35,931 nt of DNA. It comes from Butyrivibrio sp. (lineage in GTDB: Bacteria; Bacillota; Clostridia; Lachnospirales; Lachnospiraceae). Positions 15,956-24,549 of this stretch are shown here, piece after piece. The DNA is taken from positions 1-35,931 of the forward strand of contig JAILFT010000031.1 of NCBI GenBank assembly GCA_024697425.1. Direction: 5' to 3'. Position 1 is the first letter of the stretch. The number at the start of each line of letters is the position of its first letter. The notes under the pieces are model-generated. The model saw only the letters and a list, made by a program, of their open reading frames with translations, was not told where the DNA came from and ran no database searches. A program made the translations under genes and the position numbers.

Positions 15956-16897
15956 TTAGTTGATATGTTGAACCGGTAACGTGTCCTCGGTTATCGGTAC
16001 TATCACTGTGTCTTCCATGTCCTGGATCGCTTCGATGATCTCAGGTAAAGCCTCTACCGTGCTCTTCTTGTCAGCAGCATCGTGCATAAGTACTACACAA
16101 TGCTTGAATCTGGGCACGTTATTGACTATGTTGGCGTAAATTGTGTCCTTGTTGGCACCGGCTCTGTCATCTCCCGCTGAGACATTCCAGTCAAAGAATG
16201 TCACATCGGACTCCTCCAGATAGCTTGTCAGCTCATGCATATCCACCTTGCTGACGGTGTTGGAGCTCCCTCCCGGGAAACGGTAAAACTTGGCCCACAC
16301 GCCTGTTGTCTCGTATAAAAAAATTCTCAGTTTATCCGTATCTTCCTTGAAAGAATCAAGAGAAGCATATAATTCGCTATACTTGTGACTGTACGAGTGC
16401 ATCCCAAGAGTATGCCCATCATTAACTATTCTCTTGTAAAGATCTGTATACTTGGCATTCGGTTTGCCACAGACAAAGAATGTCGCCTTGACATTGTACT
16501 GCTTAAGAATGTCCAGGATATCATCTGTGTACGTACTCGGTCCGTCGTCGAAGGTCAGGTAAACGTATCTGGTACCTTCTATATCCTCAGGATTCTGGGC
16601 GCCACTTACATCCACCGTGGCGTAATCCACATCCATTTCTTCTGAACCCGTCTTAGCAATGTCCGGATCTTTTTCATCAGGTAGAGCCTCTGAAGCCAGA
16701 ATATCCCTCTCGCTGCCGAACTGCTCTCTGTACCAGTCAAGATCGGCCTTTGTTTTCTCATAATCAGAATGAAGTCTGTCATATCTGACGGCAAGAATAA
16801 CACAGATACAAGTGGGAATAAGGCATGCAGCTGCCACTGTAGTAACGATGAGTCTGCGCAAATATCGGATTCGCTTACTGTACTGCTTAGACTCCAT
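15956..16897 (-). CDS. Membrane-anchored polysaccharide/peptidoglycan deacetylase (NodB domain)
   Basis: A 313-aa carbohydrate esterase family 4 protein that would remove acetyl groups from a cell-wall glycan outside the cell. Residues about 14-36 form an N-terminal membrane helix (signal anchor), followed by a short coiled stretch (RLHSDYEKTKADLDWYREQF) and a linker. The NodB core shows TFDDGPS (about 115-121, catalytic Asp and metal Asp), HSYSH (metal His pair), YRFPGGS, DWNVSAGD and LMHDAADK with the catalytic His. An extended -10 promoter lies upstream at 16936-16941. It is the first gene of the run into bactofilin, pyrH and frr. The exact glycan substrate cannot be told. Confidence 0.92.
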   Translation of the reverse strand: MESKQYSKRIRYLRRLIVTTVAAACLIPTCICVILAVRYDRLHSDYEKTKADLDWYREQFGSERDILASEALPDEKDPDIAKTGSEEMDVDYATVDVSGAQNPEDIEGTRYVYLTFDDGPSTYTDDILDILKQYNVKATFFVCGKPNAKYTDLYKRIVNDGHTLGMHSYSHKYSELYASLDSFKEDTDKLRIFLYETTGVWAKFYRFPGGSSNTVSKVDMHELTSYLEESDVTFFDWNVSAGDDRAGANKDTIYANIVNNVPRFKHCVVLMHDAADKKSTVEALPEIIEAIQDMEDTVIVPITEDTLPVQHIN

Positions 16898-16935
16898 TAT
16901 TCCATCTCTTTCTTATAGTTATGTAACCAAGGTAT

Positions 16936-16962
16936 AGTATAGCATAGAATACCGAACACAAA
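16936..16962 (-). promoter_or_regulatory. Probable promoter before the deacetylase-bactofilin-pyrH run
   Basis: On the minus strand TATGC-TATACT gives a -10 (16941-16936) with an upstream TGN extension. The -35 is weak (a T-rich stretch near 16959-16964). It lies in the 79-nt gap between pncC and the deacetylase, 38 nt before the ATG. It could drive the long operon towards polC. Confidence 0.5.
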
Positions 16963-16976
16963 AAGGTGTTTTTCGT

Positions 16977-17471
16977 TTACATAACACCTGTGATTTCATC
17001 GGCTATAACGCCTGCTACGTATAGCTTGTATTCGTATCTGCTGTCCATGACAGGCACAAAAATATGCCTGCTCAAGGTACCTTCTTTATGTGCTATCGCA
17101 AAAAACACTTCTCCCGGAACAGAGTCGTTGTTGGCAGGATCCACGTTTCCCATGGTCCCCGTAACTCCGACTGCTATATCCGCGCCGTAAGCTCTTTTGG
17201 CTGCAAGCGCCATCTCTCGGGCTGTCTCCTCAGAGTATACTCCGAACTTCCCGATCACCTCCGCAGGCACATTCTGCATTATCTTGGCCTCATTTGAGTA
17301 GGTGATAAAAGCTCCCATCAGCACTGCGGATGCACCTTCGGTGTCTGTCAAAAGAGATGCCACAAGCCCCGAAGTACAGCTCTCCATCGTGGTTATTGTC
17401 AGTTTTTTCTCTATCAGTGTCTTCGTGATAAAACGGAATTTCTCCCGTACATTCTTTTCAAGCTCAGTCAT
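16977..17471 (-). CDS. pncC: CinA C-terminal-domain protein, nicotinamide-nucleotide amidohydrolase
   Basis: A 164-aa stand-alone CinA C-terminal domain, in known members an amidase turning NMN into nicotinic acid mononucleotide for NAD recycling. Seen: TMESCTSGLVASLLTD (about 31-46, nucleophile Ser region), GAFITYSNEAK, GVYSEETAREMA, and the GVTGTMG loop (about 115), with PGEVFFAI near the end. There is no N-terminal molybdopterin-like domain. An in-frame start at 17498 lies inside feoB; the ATG at 17471, one base after the feoB stop, is preferred. It follows the FeoA-FeoB gene directly. Confidence 0.9.
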   Translation of the reverse strand: MTELEKNVREKFRFITKTLIEKKLTITTMESCTSGLVASLLTDTEGASAVLMGAFITYSNEAKIMQNVPAEVIGKFGVYSEETAREMALAAKRAYGADIAVGVTGTMGNVDPANNDSVPGEVFFAIAHKEGTLSRHIFVPVMDSRYEYKLYVAGVIADEITGVM

Positions 17472-17472
17472 A

Positions 17473-19815
17473 TCACATACCCATTGCCGCAAAGACAAAT
17501 CTCAATACAAAGGCCACAAACCAGGCAATAGCGCTCTGCCAAAGGACCAGAGCCAGTGCGTATTTGCCGCCAAGCTCTCTCTTGATAGCCGCGACGGCAG
17601 CAACACAAGGTGTATAGAGCAGTGAAAATACCAAAAGAGTAGAAGCAGTTACGGTGTTCAAAGCGTTCTCCACCCCTCCGTCAAAGAGGATGTTCATGGT
17701 GGAAACAACGCTCTCCTTGGCAATAAATCCTGTAATAAGCGATGTCACAACTCTCCAGTCTCCGAGACCGAGCGGCACAAACAAAGGTACAAGTACACTC
17801 GAGAGTGCAGCCATCATGCTGGTCGATGAATCCTCCACCATGTTAAAGCGAAGGTCAAAACTCTGCAAAAACCACACACAGATGGTTGCGATAAGGATAA
17901 CGCTGAAGGCCCTTGTAAAGAAGTCTTTTGCCTTATCCCAAAGAAGTCTCATGACGTTCTTTGCTCCGGGCATTCTGTAATTGGGCAGCTCCATAACAAA
18001 AGGAACAGCCTCGCCTCTGAAGATCGTATTCTTATAGGCCAGAGATGCCAGGATCCCGACTGCTATTCCGAGAATATAGAGCAGCACCATAACAAGTGCT
18101 CCCTTATGCGGGAAAAAGGCAGCAACGAAGAATGCATAGATAGGCACCTTGGCTGAGCAGCTCATAAAGGGCGTAAGAAGGATGGTCATCCTCCTGTCTC
18201 TTCTGGAGGGCAGAGTCCTTGTGGCCATAACAGCCGGCACAGTACATCCAAAGCCGATAAGAAGAGGTACTATACTTCTTCCGGACAGTCCGATACGCCT
18301 AAGGAGCTTGTCCATAAAAAAGGCTACTCTTGCTATATATCCGCTGTCCTCCATAAGTGAAAGGAAGAAGAAAAGCGTCACAACGATAGGCATGAAACTA
18401 AGGACGCTTCCAACGCCGTCAAATATGCCGTCGAGCACCAGTCCCTGTATCGTAGCATTTACATGCGCCGCGCTCATACCGGCCTCTGCAAGTCCCTTTA
18501 AGTAGTCCACACCCATTTCCATTAGATCCTGCAAAAATGCGCCGATGACATTAAAGGTCAGATGACACACCAGAAGCATTATCAGTATGAAACAGGGAAT
18601 TGCCGTCCACTTACCGGTAAGTATCTTATCTATCTTCTCCGAGCGTATCCTCTCTTTGCTCTCCATGGGCTTGACCACAGTCTGCTCACAGACACGCTCA
18701 ATAAAGTCATATCTCATATCAGCGATGGCAGAGCTTCTGTCCATTCCGCTCTCCTCTTCCATCTGCCTGATGATATGCCTGATCATTTCTTTTTCATTCT
18801 CATCCAGAGAGAGCTTCTCCCTGACGATATCATCGCCTTCTATGACCTTGGTGGTCGCAAATCTCAAGGGAAGTCCTGCCTTTTCAGCGTGATCCTCAAG
18901 GATAGCCTCCACTGCATGGATCGCTCTGTGGATCGCTCCACCGTGGTCAGTCTTGGAGCAGAAGTCCTGTTCAACAGGCTTCTCCTGATACTGCGCAAGA
19001 TGTATCGCATGGCGGACAAGCTCTGCAACACCCTCGTTCTTGGATGCGGAGATCGGAACTACCGGCACACCAAGAAGCGACTCCATTTTGTTGATATCAA
19101 CAGAGCCGTTATTGCCTTTCACCTCATCCATCATGTTAAGAGCAACTACCATGGGAACTCCCATCTCAAGAAGCTGCATGGTCAGATACATGTTTCTCTC
19201 GATGTTCATGGCATCCACGATATTGATGATGGCCTTGGGTTTTTCTTCTATTACGAAATTTCTGGATACGATCTCCTCAGCGCTGTAAGGGGACATAGAA
19301 TATATTCCGGGAAGATCAGTGACAAGTGTATTAGGGAAATCCCTTATAGGTCCGTCCTTGCGGTCCACCGTAACCCCGGGGAAATTTCCCACGTGCTGGT
19401 TGGCACCTGTCAGCTGGTTGAAAAGAGTGGTCTTTCCGCAGTTCTGATTACCTACAAGAGCAAAGGTCAGAAGTGTTCCCTCCGGAAGCTTCTGCGCATC
19501 GCCCTCTACATGGTACTTTCCATCCTCACCAAGTCCCGGATGTTCTGAGCTTACAATCTCTTTTATCCTCTCATGCTTGTTGGTGCGCTCTTTTATCGGT
19601 TCTATCTCGATCTTCTCGGCATCAGCAAGCCTAAGCGTAAGCTCATAGCCATGTATCTGCAGTTCTACAGGGTCGCCTAAAGGCGCATACTTAATAACAG
19701 TCACTTCTGTACCGGGAATAACTCCCATGTCCAGAAAGTGCTGTCTGAGTGCGCCCTCACCGCCAACGGTCTTAATGACCGCTGACTGACCAATCTTCAG
19801 TTCTTTTAGATTCAT
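17473..19815 (-). CDS. feoB: Ferrous iron transporter, FeoA-FeoB fusion
   Basis: A 780-aa protein importing Fe2+ across the cytoplasmic membrane. Residues about 1-75 are a FeoA (SH3-like) domain (LKIGQSAVIKTVGGEG, RLADAEKIEI), normally a separate small protein. A GTPase follows: G1 GNQNCGKTTL (about 118-127), G2 VGNFPGVTVD, G3 DLPGIYS, G4 NMMDE, G5 SASKNEGV. The membrane part has about eight helices with the two Gate motifs (FGCTVPAVMATRTL and the second half around TPCVAAVAAIKRELG). It starts 2 nt after the aminotransferase stop and ends 1 nt before pncC, so it is co-transcribed with both. Confidence 0.95.
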   Translation of the reverse strand: MNLKELKIGQSAVIKTVGGEGALRQHFLDMGVIPGTEVTVIKYAPLGDPVELQIHGYELTLRLADAEKIEIEPIKERTNKHERIKEIVSSEHPGLGEDGKYHVEGDAQKLPEGTLLTFALVGNQNCGKTTLFNQLTGANQHVGNFPGVTVDRKDGPIRDFPNTLVTDLPGIYSMSPYSAEEIVSRNFVIEEKPKAIINIVDAMNIERNMYLTMQLLEMGVPMVVALNMMDEVKGNNGSVDINKMESLLGVPVVPISASKNEGVAELVRHAIHLAQYQEKPVEQDFCSKTDHGGAIHRAIHAVEAILEDHAEKAGLPLRFATTKVIEGDDIVREKLSLDENEKEMIRHIIRQMEEESGMDRSSAIADMRYDFIERVCEQTVVKPMESKERIRSEKIDKILTGKWTAIPCFILIMLLVCHLTFNVIGAFLQDLMEMGVDYLKGLAEAGMSAAHVNATIQGLVLDGIFDGVGSVLSFMPIVVTLFFFLSLMEDSGYIARVAFFMDKLLRRIGLSGRSIVPLLIGFGCTVPAVMATRTLPSRRDRRMTILLTPFMSCSAKVPIYAFFVAAFFPHKGALVMVLLYILGIAVGILASLAYKNTIFRGEAVPFVMELPNYRMPGAKNVMRLLWDKAKDFFTRAFSVILIATICVWFLQSFDLRFNMVEDSSTSMMAALSSVLVPLFVPLGLGDWRVVTSLITGFIAKESVVSTMNILFDGGVENALNTVTASTLLVFSLLYTPCVAAVAAIKRELGGKYALALVLWQSAIAWFVAFVLRFVFAAMGM

Positions 19816-19817
19816 TA

Positions 19818-21131
19818 TTAATCCATCTCCTTCAGAAGTCTGTCAGCAGCCACAAGCCTTACACAAACTGTAAAGATCTCCATGGCAAGCTTAAGATCTG
19901 GCAAGCTTGGAAGTGTCGGAGCAATACGGATGTTGGAATCGTGAGGATCCTTGTGATATGGATAAGTAGCACCGGCTCCCGTCATTGTAACGCCGGCCTT
20001 CTTGGCCCTGTCAACAATGGCCCTTGCACATCCCTCAGGTGCGTCAAAGCTGATGAAGTATCCACCCTTGGGCCTTGTCCACTCACCCACTCCGCATGGA
20101 GTAAGCTCTCTGTCCAATATCTCCAAAACAGCCTCAAACTTAGGTCTGATGATGGCTGCATGCTTCCTCATATGCTCCTTGAGATTGTTGATATCTCCGT
20201 TAAAGAATCTGACGTGTCTAAGCTGATTAACCTTATCATGTCCGATGGTCTGGTAATTGAGCTGAGCCTTGATCTCCTCCAGGTTGTTGAGGGATGTGGC
20301 AATGGCTGCAATTCCGCTGCCCGGGAATGTGATCTTTGATGTAGATGAGAACTTGTAGACCATATCCGGGCTTCCGGCTCTCTTACACTCCTCTAAGATC
20401 TCAATAAGGTAATCCTGATTATCATCGTAAAGATGGTGAACTCCGTATGCATTGTCCCAGAAAATCCTGAAATCCCTTGCTGCGGGACGAAGGCGTGCAA
20501 AACGTCTTACCGTTTCATCTGAGTATGAATATCCCTGAGGATTTGAATACTTGGGTGTGCACCAGATACCCTTTATGGACTCATCGTTAGCGACAAGTCT
20601 CTCCACCTCATCCATATCGGGGCCTGTAGGTGTCATCTTTACAGGTATCATCTCAATCCCGAAGTACTCTGTTATCGCAAAATGTCTGTCATATCCCGGT
20701 ACAGGGCAAAGGAACTTAACCTTGTCGAGCTTGCACCATGGAGTGTTGCCCATTACGCCGTGGGTATAGGCTCTTGATACGGTATCATACATTACGTTAA
20801 GCGAAGAGTTACCATATATGATGATATTCTCAGGCTTATTCTCCATCATGGCACCGATAAGTACCTTGGCCTCATGAATACCATCCAGAACACCGTAGTT
20901 ACGGCAATCTGTTCCGTCCTCACATGAGAGATCCGCCTCTGAATTGAGCGCATCCATCATACCCATTGAAAGATCCAGCTGCTCTCTGCATGGCTTACCC
21001 CTTGCCATATTCAGGGACAGCTCCATCTCCTGATACTTCTTATACTCGGCCTTGAGCTTGACAATTTCCTGCTCCAGTTCCTGTTTGTTCATCTCAACAT
21101 ACTTTTTTGTACTGCCTTGAACCTGGGACAT
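19818..21131 (-). CDS. PLP-dependent aminotransferase, aspartate aminotransferase Ic type (MocR-like domain)
   Basis: A 437-aa fold-type I aminotransferase. Seen: LNMARGKPCREQLDLS (about 39-54), YGNSSLNVMYD for phosphate binding, WCTPKYSNPQGYSY (about 190), FRIFWDNAYGVHHL with the Asp for the PLP nitrogen, and the Schiff-base Lys in SSTSKITFPGSG (about 258). This combination matches the long class Ic aspartate aminotransferases seen in Corynebacterium and many Firmicutes. The start has GAGGAGAAAG before the ATG and a good promoter upstream (21182-21210). feoB follows within 2 nt; why the two are together is not clear. Substrate is inferred from family. Confidence 0.85.
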   Translation of the reverse strand: MSQVQGSTKKYVEMNKQELEQEIVKLKAEYKKYQEMELSLNMARGKPCREQLDLSMGMMDALNSEADLSCEDGTDCRNYGVLDGIHEAKVLIGAMMENKPENIIIYGNSSLNVMYDTVSRAYTHGVMGNTPWCKLDKVKFLCPVPGYDRHFAITEYFGIEMIPVKMTPTGPDMDEVERLVANDESIKGIWCTPKYSNPQGYSYSDETVRRFARLRPAARDFRIFWDNAYGVHHLYDDNQDYLIEILEECKRAGSPDMVYKFSSTSKITFPGSGIAAIATSLNNLEEIKAQLNYQTIGHDKVNQLRHVRFFNGDINNLKEHMRKHAAIIRPKFEAVLEILDRELTPCGVGEWTRPKGGYFISFDAPEGCARAIVDRAKKAGVTMTGAGATYPYHKDPHDSNIRIAPTLPSLPDLKLAMEIFTVCVRLVAADRLLKEMD

Positions 21132-21181
21132 CTCTTTCTCCTCTCAAATTCACCACGTTAAATCACTAATATCTTCATAAA

Positions 21182-21210
21182 AATATACCTCAGACTGTTA
21201 AAAACTTCAA
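21182..21210 (-). promoter_or_regulatory. Promoter of the aminotransferase-feoB-pncC operon
   Basis: On the minus strand -35 TTGAAG (21210-21205), a 17-nt spacer, and -10 TATATT (21187-21182) lie in the 109-nt gap after the rRNA methyltransferase gene. No Fur-like box was recognised here. Confidence 0.7.
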
Positions 21211-21240
21211 GGTATACAATTATACAAAAATTCATTTGTT

Positions 21241-22464
21241 TTATTCCTTAACAAGAAGGCACACTACCTCCGCTCCTCTTGTAAAGGGGAACATGTCCAC
21301 AGGAACAGCTCTTTTAACCTTGTATCCGCCTTTGGTTATGAGTTTCAGATCATTAGCCAGAGAGTCGGGACTGCATGATATATACACAACCTTCTTTGGA
21401 GAAAGAGCTATCAGAGACCTGATAAACTCAGGCGTAGAGCCGGATCTTGGCGGATCCATGAAAACAAGGTCAGCCTTATCGCCCGATTCAGCCATCTGCT
21501 GCATGAATACAGTGGCATCATTCTGATAAAAGGTGATATTTTTAACCTCATTGATCTTGGCATTGAGGATTGCATCCTTCACCGCATCCTTATTGAGCTC
21601 GACGCTAATGACCTCTTTGACATGTGGACTTGCGATAAGTCCGATGGTTCCGACACCACTGTAGCAGTCCATTGCCACCTCATTGCCGGTTAGGTCCGCC
21701 ATCTCAATGGCAGTCTTATAAAGTACCTCCTGCTGAACAGGATTTACCTGGTAAAAAGACTTGGGTGATATCTTAAACTTCATACCGCAGCAGATGTCAT
21801 AGATAAATCCGGGACCATAGATAGCCTTCTCCTTATCTCCGAGGATCATGCTGGTCTGCTTGTCGTTGATATTAAGGACAATTGTGGTGATCTCAGGATG
21901 CTCTTTTTTCAGTGCCTTCACAAAATTGTTCTTGGATGGGAAAACAGGTGAAACCGTGACCAGTACGACCATGATCTCTCCCGTATTCTTACCGATCCTG
22001 ATGAGTACATGTCTAAGGAGTCCGTATCCGTTGTCCTCGTCATAAGTCTTTATCTTGAAAGACTTAAGCATTCCTCTTATGGTCGCAATAATAGCATCAG
22101 CCTTCTTATCCTCCAAAAGACAGTTCTCAACAGGAACCACCTCATGGCTGCCCTCTCTGTAAATCCCTGTGACGGGATTGCCCTTTTTGTCATGATCAAA
22201 GACAGCATGGACCTTGCATCTGTAATGCTCCGGGCTATCCATGCCTATGAATGACTCAACCTTGCAATACGGCTTTAAGAGCTCCGCTACGTGAGCATGT
22301 TTTTTGCGCAGCTGTGTTTCATAAGGAGTGTCTATCATCTGACAGGCACCACACTTTTTAAACACGGGACAGCGGCTCTTTGACCTGTCCATCTTCTTAT
22401 CTGATGCGTCCTCCGCCGGCTTTCTGTATGCGGGTTTTCTTCCTACATTCTTTTTCTCTGCCAT
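21241..22464 (-). CDS. rlmD: 23S rRNA (uracil-C5)-methyltransferase, RlmD/RumA family
   Basis: A 407-aa SAM-dependent methyltransferase that puts a methyl group on C5 of a uridine in 23S rRNA (or tRNA). Seen: a basic N-terminal tail, the iron-sulphur cluster Cys pattern CPVFKKCGACQ (about 32-42) with a further partner Cys near 67-110, the SAM domain with DCYSGVGTIG (about 265) and FMDPPRSGS (about 335), and the catalytic Cys in VYISCSPDSLANDL (about 358). A separate TRAM domain is not obvious. Target specificity (RlmD, RlmCD or TrmA) cannot be fixed from sequence alone. Start has AGGAG 6 nt upstream; a terminator precedes it. Confidence 0.88.
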   Translation of the reverse strand: MAEKKNVGRKPAYRKPAEDASDKKMDRSKSRCPVFKKCGACQMIDTPYETQLRKKHAHVAELLKPYCKVESFIGMDSPEHYRCKVHAVFDHDKKGNPVTGIYREGSHEVVPVENCLLEDKKADAIIATIRGMLKSFKIKTYDEDNGYGLLRHVLIRIGKNTGEIMVVLVTVSPVFPSKNNFVKALKKEHPEITTIVLNINDKQTSMILGDKEKAIYGPGFIYDICCGMKFKISPKSFYQVNPVQQEVLYKTAIEMADLTGNEVAMDCYSGVGTIGLIASPHVKEVISVELNKDAVKDAILNAKINEVKNITFYQNDATVFMQQMAESGDKADLVFMDPPRSGSTPEFIRSLIALSPKKVVYISCSPDSLANDLKLITKGGYKVKRAVPVDMFPFTRGAEVVCLLVKE

Positions 22465-22480
22465 AAAATCTCCTATACAT

Positions 22481-22509
22481 AAAACAAGCAGGAGATATCC
22501 ATCCCCTGC
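22481..22509 (-). terminator. Intrinsic terminator after the 131-aa unknown gene
   Basis: On the minus strand GCAGGGGAT-GGAT-ATCTCCTGC (stem 22509-22488, one G-U pair) is followed by TTGTTTT. It lies between the 131-aa gene and rlmD, so rlmD either relies on read-through or has an unseen promoter. Confidence 0.7.
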
Positions 22510-22521
22510 TCTATCTCAAAG

Positions 22522-22917
22522 TTACTCGTTTTCATCAGTACTGTCTAACTTGTTCTCGAACTTAAGCTCCGGCATTTCAAGTCCTGTGCTCTCATCCTTA
22601 ACCGCTTCGCTCCTCCTACGGATGCGCTCGGTATTCTTAATCTCACCGTAGTCCTTGTACTTGATACCCTCAATTCCCTGAGAAAGCTCTTTGGCTCTGA
22701 CAAGGTCACCCTTATTGATCTTGAATGTGCAGACAATCTTGCTGCCGCTCCTGTCGAAGAGTTTCTGAAGGATTGATTTGTCCTGCCACTCTATGAAATA
22801 AGATATACGATGTGCAAGAAATCTCTCCTCAAGCTGTTTCTTGCTCTCAATACTGTAGACCCTGCAGAAGGGAACCTCGTTATTAAAGACCTGATTGTTC
22901 TGAATAATTGAAGACAT
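22522..22917 (-). CDS. Conserved-looking small protein of unknown function
   Basis: A 131-aa soluble protein I do not recognise with certainty. Residues 15-85 have an alternating alpha/beta pattern (FCRVYSIESKKQLEERFLAH, YFIEWQDKS, IVCTFKINKGDLVRAKELS) that loosely recalls small ferredoxin-like signal or PII-like folds; the C-terminal third is charged and probably disordered (IRRRSEAVKDES, LDSTDENE). It has its own consensus promoter (22951-22979) and terminator (22481-22509), so it is a single-gene unit. It is transcribed divergently from the serine hydrolase. Coding is likely given the ribosome-binding site GAGG before the ATG and typical codon use. Function unknown. Confidence 0.75.
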   Translation of the reverse strand: MSSIIQNNQVFNNEVPFCRVYSIESKKQLEERFLAHRISYFIEWQDKSILQKLFDRSGSKIVCTFKINKGDLVRAKELSQGIEGIKYKDYGEIKNTERIRRRSEAVKDESTGLEMPELKFENKLDSTDENE

Positions 22918-22950
22918 ATAAACCTCACTTTATTTTCTAACTAATTTTAG

Positions 22951-22979
22951 ATTATAACCCACAAGGCGTGTTCTTTCAA
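22951..22979 (-). promoter_or_regulatory. Promoter of the 131-aa unknown gene
   Basis: On the minus strand -35 TTGAAA (22979-22974), 17-nt spacer, -10 TATAAT (22956-22951). Near consensus. It lies back to back with the serine hydrolase promoter. Confidence 0.75.
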
Positions 22980-22999
22980 GAAATCCCATAAGATTATGC

Positions 23000-23005
23000 T
23001 ATACT
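23000..23005 (+). promoter_or_regulatory. Extended -10 promoter of the serine hydrolase
   Basis: TATACT at 23000-23005 preceded by TGC (extended -10), about 31 nt before the ATG at 23036. The -35 region is poor (TTCAAG at 22975-22980 with a 19-nt spacer) and overlaps the -35 of the divergent gene. Confidence 0.5.
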
Positions 23006-23035
23006 ATTTTTATCAAATAACACGGAGAAAATCTT

Positions 23036-24529
23036 ATGTTCACCTTTGAAAAAGCAATTCCCGAAAGCACAGGCATTTCATCTGAAGCAATAAAAAATGT
23101 CCTGATCACTCTTGATAAAAAGAATGTTCCCATGCACTCTCTGCTCATCATGAGAGACGATAAGCTCATATTTGAGAAATACTACGCTCCTTATACAGCC
23201 ACTACCCTTCACAGGCTCTTTTCCGTAAGTAAGAGCATAACTGCCATGGCGATCGCCTTATTGCAGGAAGAGGGCAAGCTCTCCTTTGACGAATCCATAA
23301 CTGCATACTTTCCCGAGTACACTGACGAAAGCACACATCCGTGGATCAGAATGACCACCATAAGAAATATGCTGCAGATGAGGACCTGCCACGCTTCTAC
23401 CACCTACAAGGTCGACATGAAGTCCGACTGGGTTGAGAGCTTTTTTAAGGTTGCTCCGACACATAAACCGGGGACTGTCTTTCACTATGACACCTCCGCA
23501 GCCCACACTCTGTGCGCTCTTGCGGAGAAGCTCTCAGGAATGCCCATGCTTGATTACCTGAAGGCCAAGGCCTTTGATCACCTGGATTTCAGCCGTGATT
23601 CATATATGGTAAAAGACCCTTTTGGAGTCTCTATGGGCGGAAGCGGCCTGATGGCAACTCCCATGGATCTTATGAAGATCCTGTATCTGCTTCATAAAGG
23701 CGGAACTGTTAAATGCAGTGACGGACAGGTGAGATCTCTTTTGCCAAAAGAGTTTGTTAAGGAAACCACATCCAACATCAGCGACACTCTCCCCACATCT
23801 CCTCTTCCCAGCGAGGCACAGGGCTACGGAATGCAGATCTGGCAGAATGAAAAGGGCGGCTTTGTCCTCTACGGCATGGGCGGACAGCTGGGCATAAGTC
23901 TTCCTTCCGAGAACATGCTTATCGTAACCACTGCCGATACCCAGGGAATGGCAGGCGGCAATCAGGTGATCTACGATGCCCTGTACGACAATCTGCTTAA
24001 ACCGGCAGCTCCGTCTTCTGATGGTAAAAGAGCTTACGAAGACCTGCTCGCCTTCGGAGAAACTCTAAGGATCGCCCCTCCAAGGCTTCCGGAGAATTAC
24101 GGATACACCCCGGTCAGCCCTGATCACAGCATATCAGGCCTAGCTGTAAGCCGCACCTATGAGCTCTCAGACAATCCTCAGGGCTTTGAAAGCCTTAAGA
24201 TTGACATTGCTCCAGGCGCCAACTCATCCCTGACCTTTAAATACAGGGACAAAAATAAAGCATCCTCACTTCCTGAGAATGCTTTAAAACTAAGCTTTGC
24301 AATCGGCGATATGGCAGAAGGGATCTTCCCTGTTTATAACTGCCCCTACACCGCAGGTGGCGTATGGCTTAGAGAGAACGTCCTCTACATAAGATTCCAT
24401 CTCATCGGCGAGTCCGTAGGATCAGTACGCTTCGAGCTGTACTTCGGCGGCGACGATCTGACCGTCTTCATGAAGAAAGTTGAAGAGACCTACTTTAAGG
24501 AATTTGACGGTCATCTTTACGGCCACTGA
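23036..24529 (+). CDS. Serine hydrolase, class C beta-lactamase / esterase family
   Basis: A 497-aa penicillin-binding-fold hydrolase. The nucleophile motif SxxK is SVSK (63-66), followed by the usual helix (SITAMAIALL); the second motif is FHYDTSAAHTL, Tyr at 151 with YDT in place of YxN; the third, HxG-like, is YGMGGQLG in the region near 290. No signal peptide or membrane helix is seen, so it is probably cytoplasmic and more likely an esterase or peptidase than an antibiotic-resistance enzyme. About 150 extra C-terminal residues after the catalytic domain (from about 345) form a beta-rich extension of unknown role. It is the only plus-strand gene here. GGAG lies 8 nt before the ATG. Confidence 0.85.
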   Translation: MFTFEKAIPESTGISSEAIKNVLITLDKKNVPMHSLLIMRDDKLIFEKYYAPYTATTLHRLFSVSKSITAMAIALLQEEGKLSFDESITAYFPEYTDESTHPWIRMTTIRNMLQMRTCHASTTYKVDMKSDWVESFFKVAPTHKPGTVFHYDTSAAHTLCALAEKLSGMPMLDYLKAKAFDHLDFSRDSYMVKDPFGVSMGGSGLMATPMDLMKILYLLHKGGTVKCSDGQVRSLLPKEFVKETTSNISDTLPTSPLPSEAQGYGMQIWQNEKGGFVLYGMGGQLGISLPSENMLIVTTADTQGMAGGNQVIYDALYDNLLKPAAPSSDGKRAYEDLLAFGETLRIAPPRLPENYGYTPVSPDHSISGLAVSRTYELSDNPQGFESLKIDIAPGANSSLTFKYRDKNKASSLPENALKLSFAIGDMAEGIFPVYNCPYTAGGVWLRENVLYIRFHLIGESVGSVRFELYFGGDDLTVFMKKVEETYFKEFDGHLYGH

Positions 24530-24549
24530 TCTGCTATTTTTAGCCCTGT

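Noticed and set aside
16957-16976. AACAC/GTGTT hairpin after pncC as a terminator
   Set aside because: The 5-bp stem on the minus strand is not followed by Ts, so read-through into the deacetylase gene cannot be excluded.
18562-19548. A 328-codon open frame on the plus strand
   Set aside because: It runs antisense through the GTPase part of feoB, has no recognisable protein motif, and feoB is certain.
21182-21240. Fur box upstream of the feoB operon
   Set aside because: Despite AT-rich sequence and short inverted repeats (ATACCT/AGGTAT), nothing resembles the 19-bp Fur palindrome well enough.
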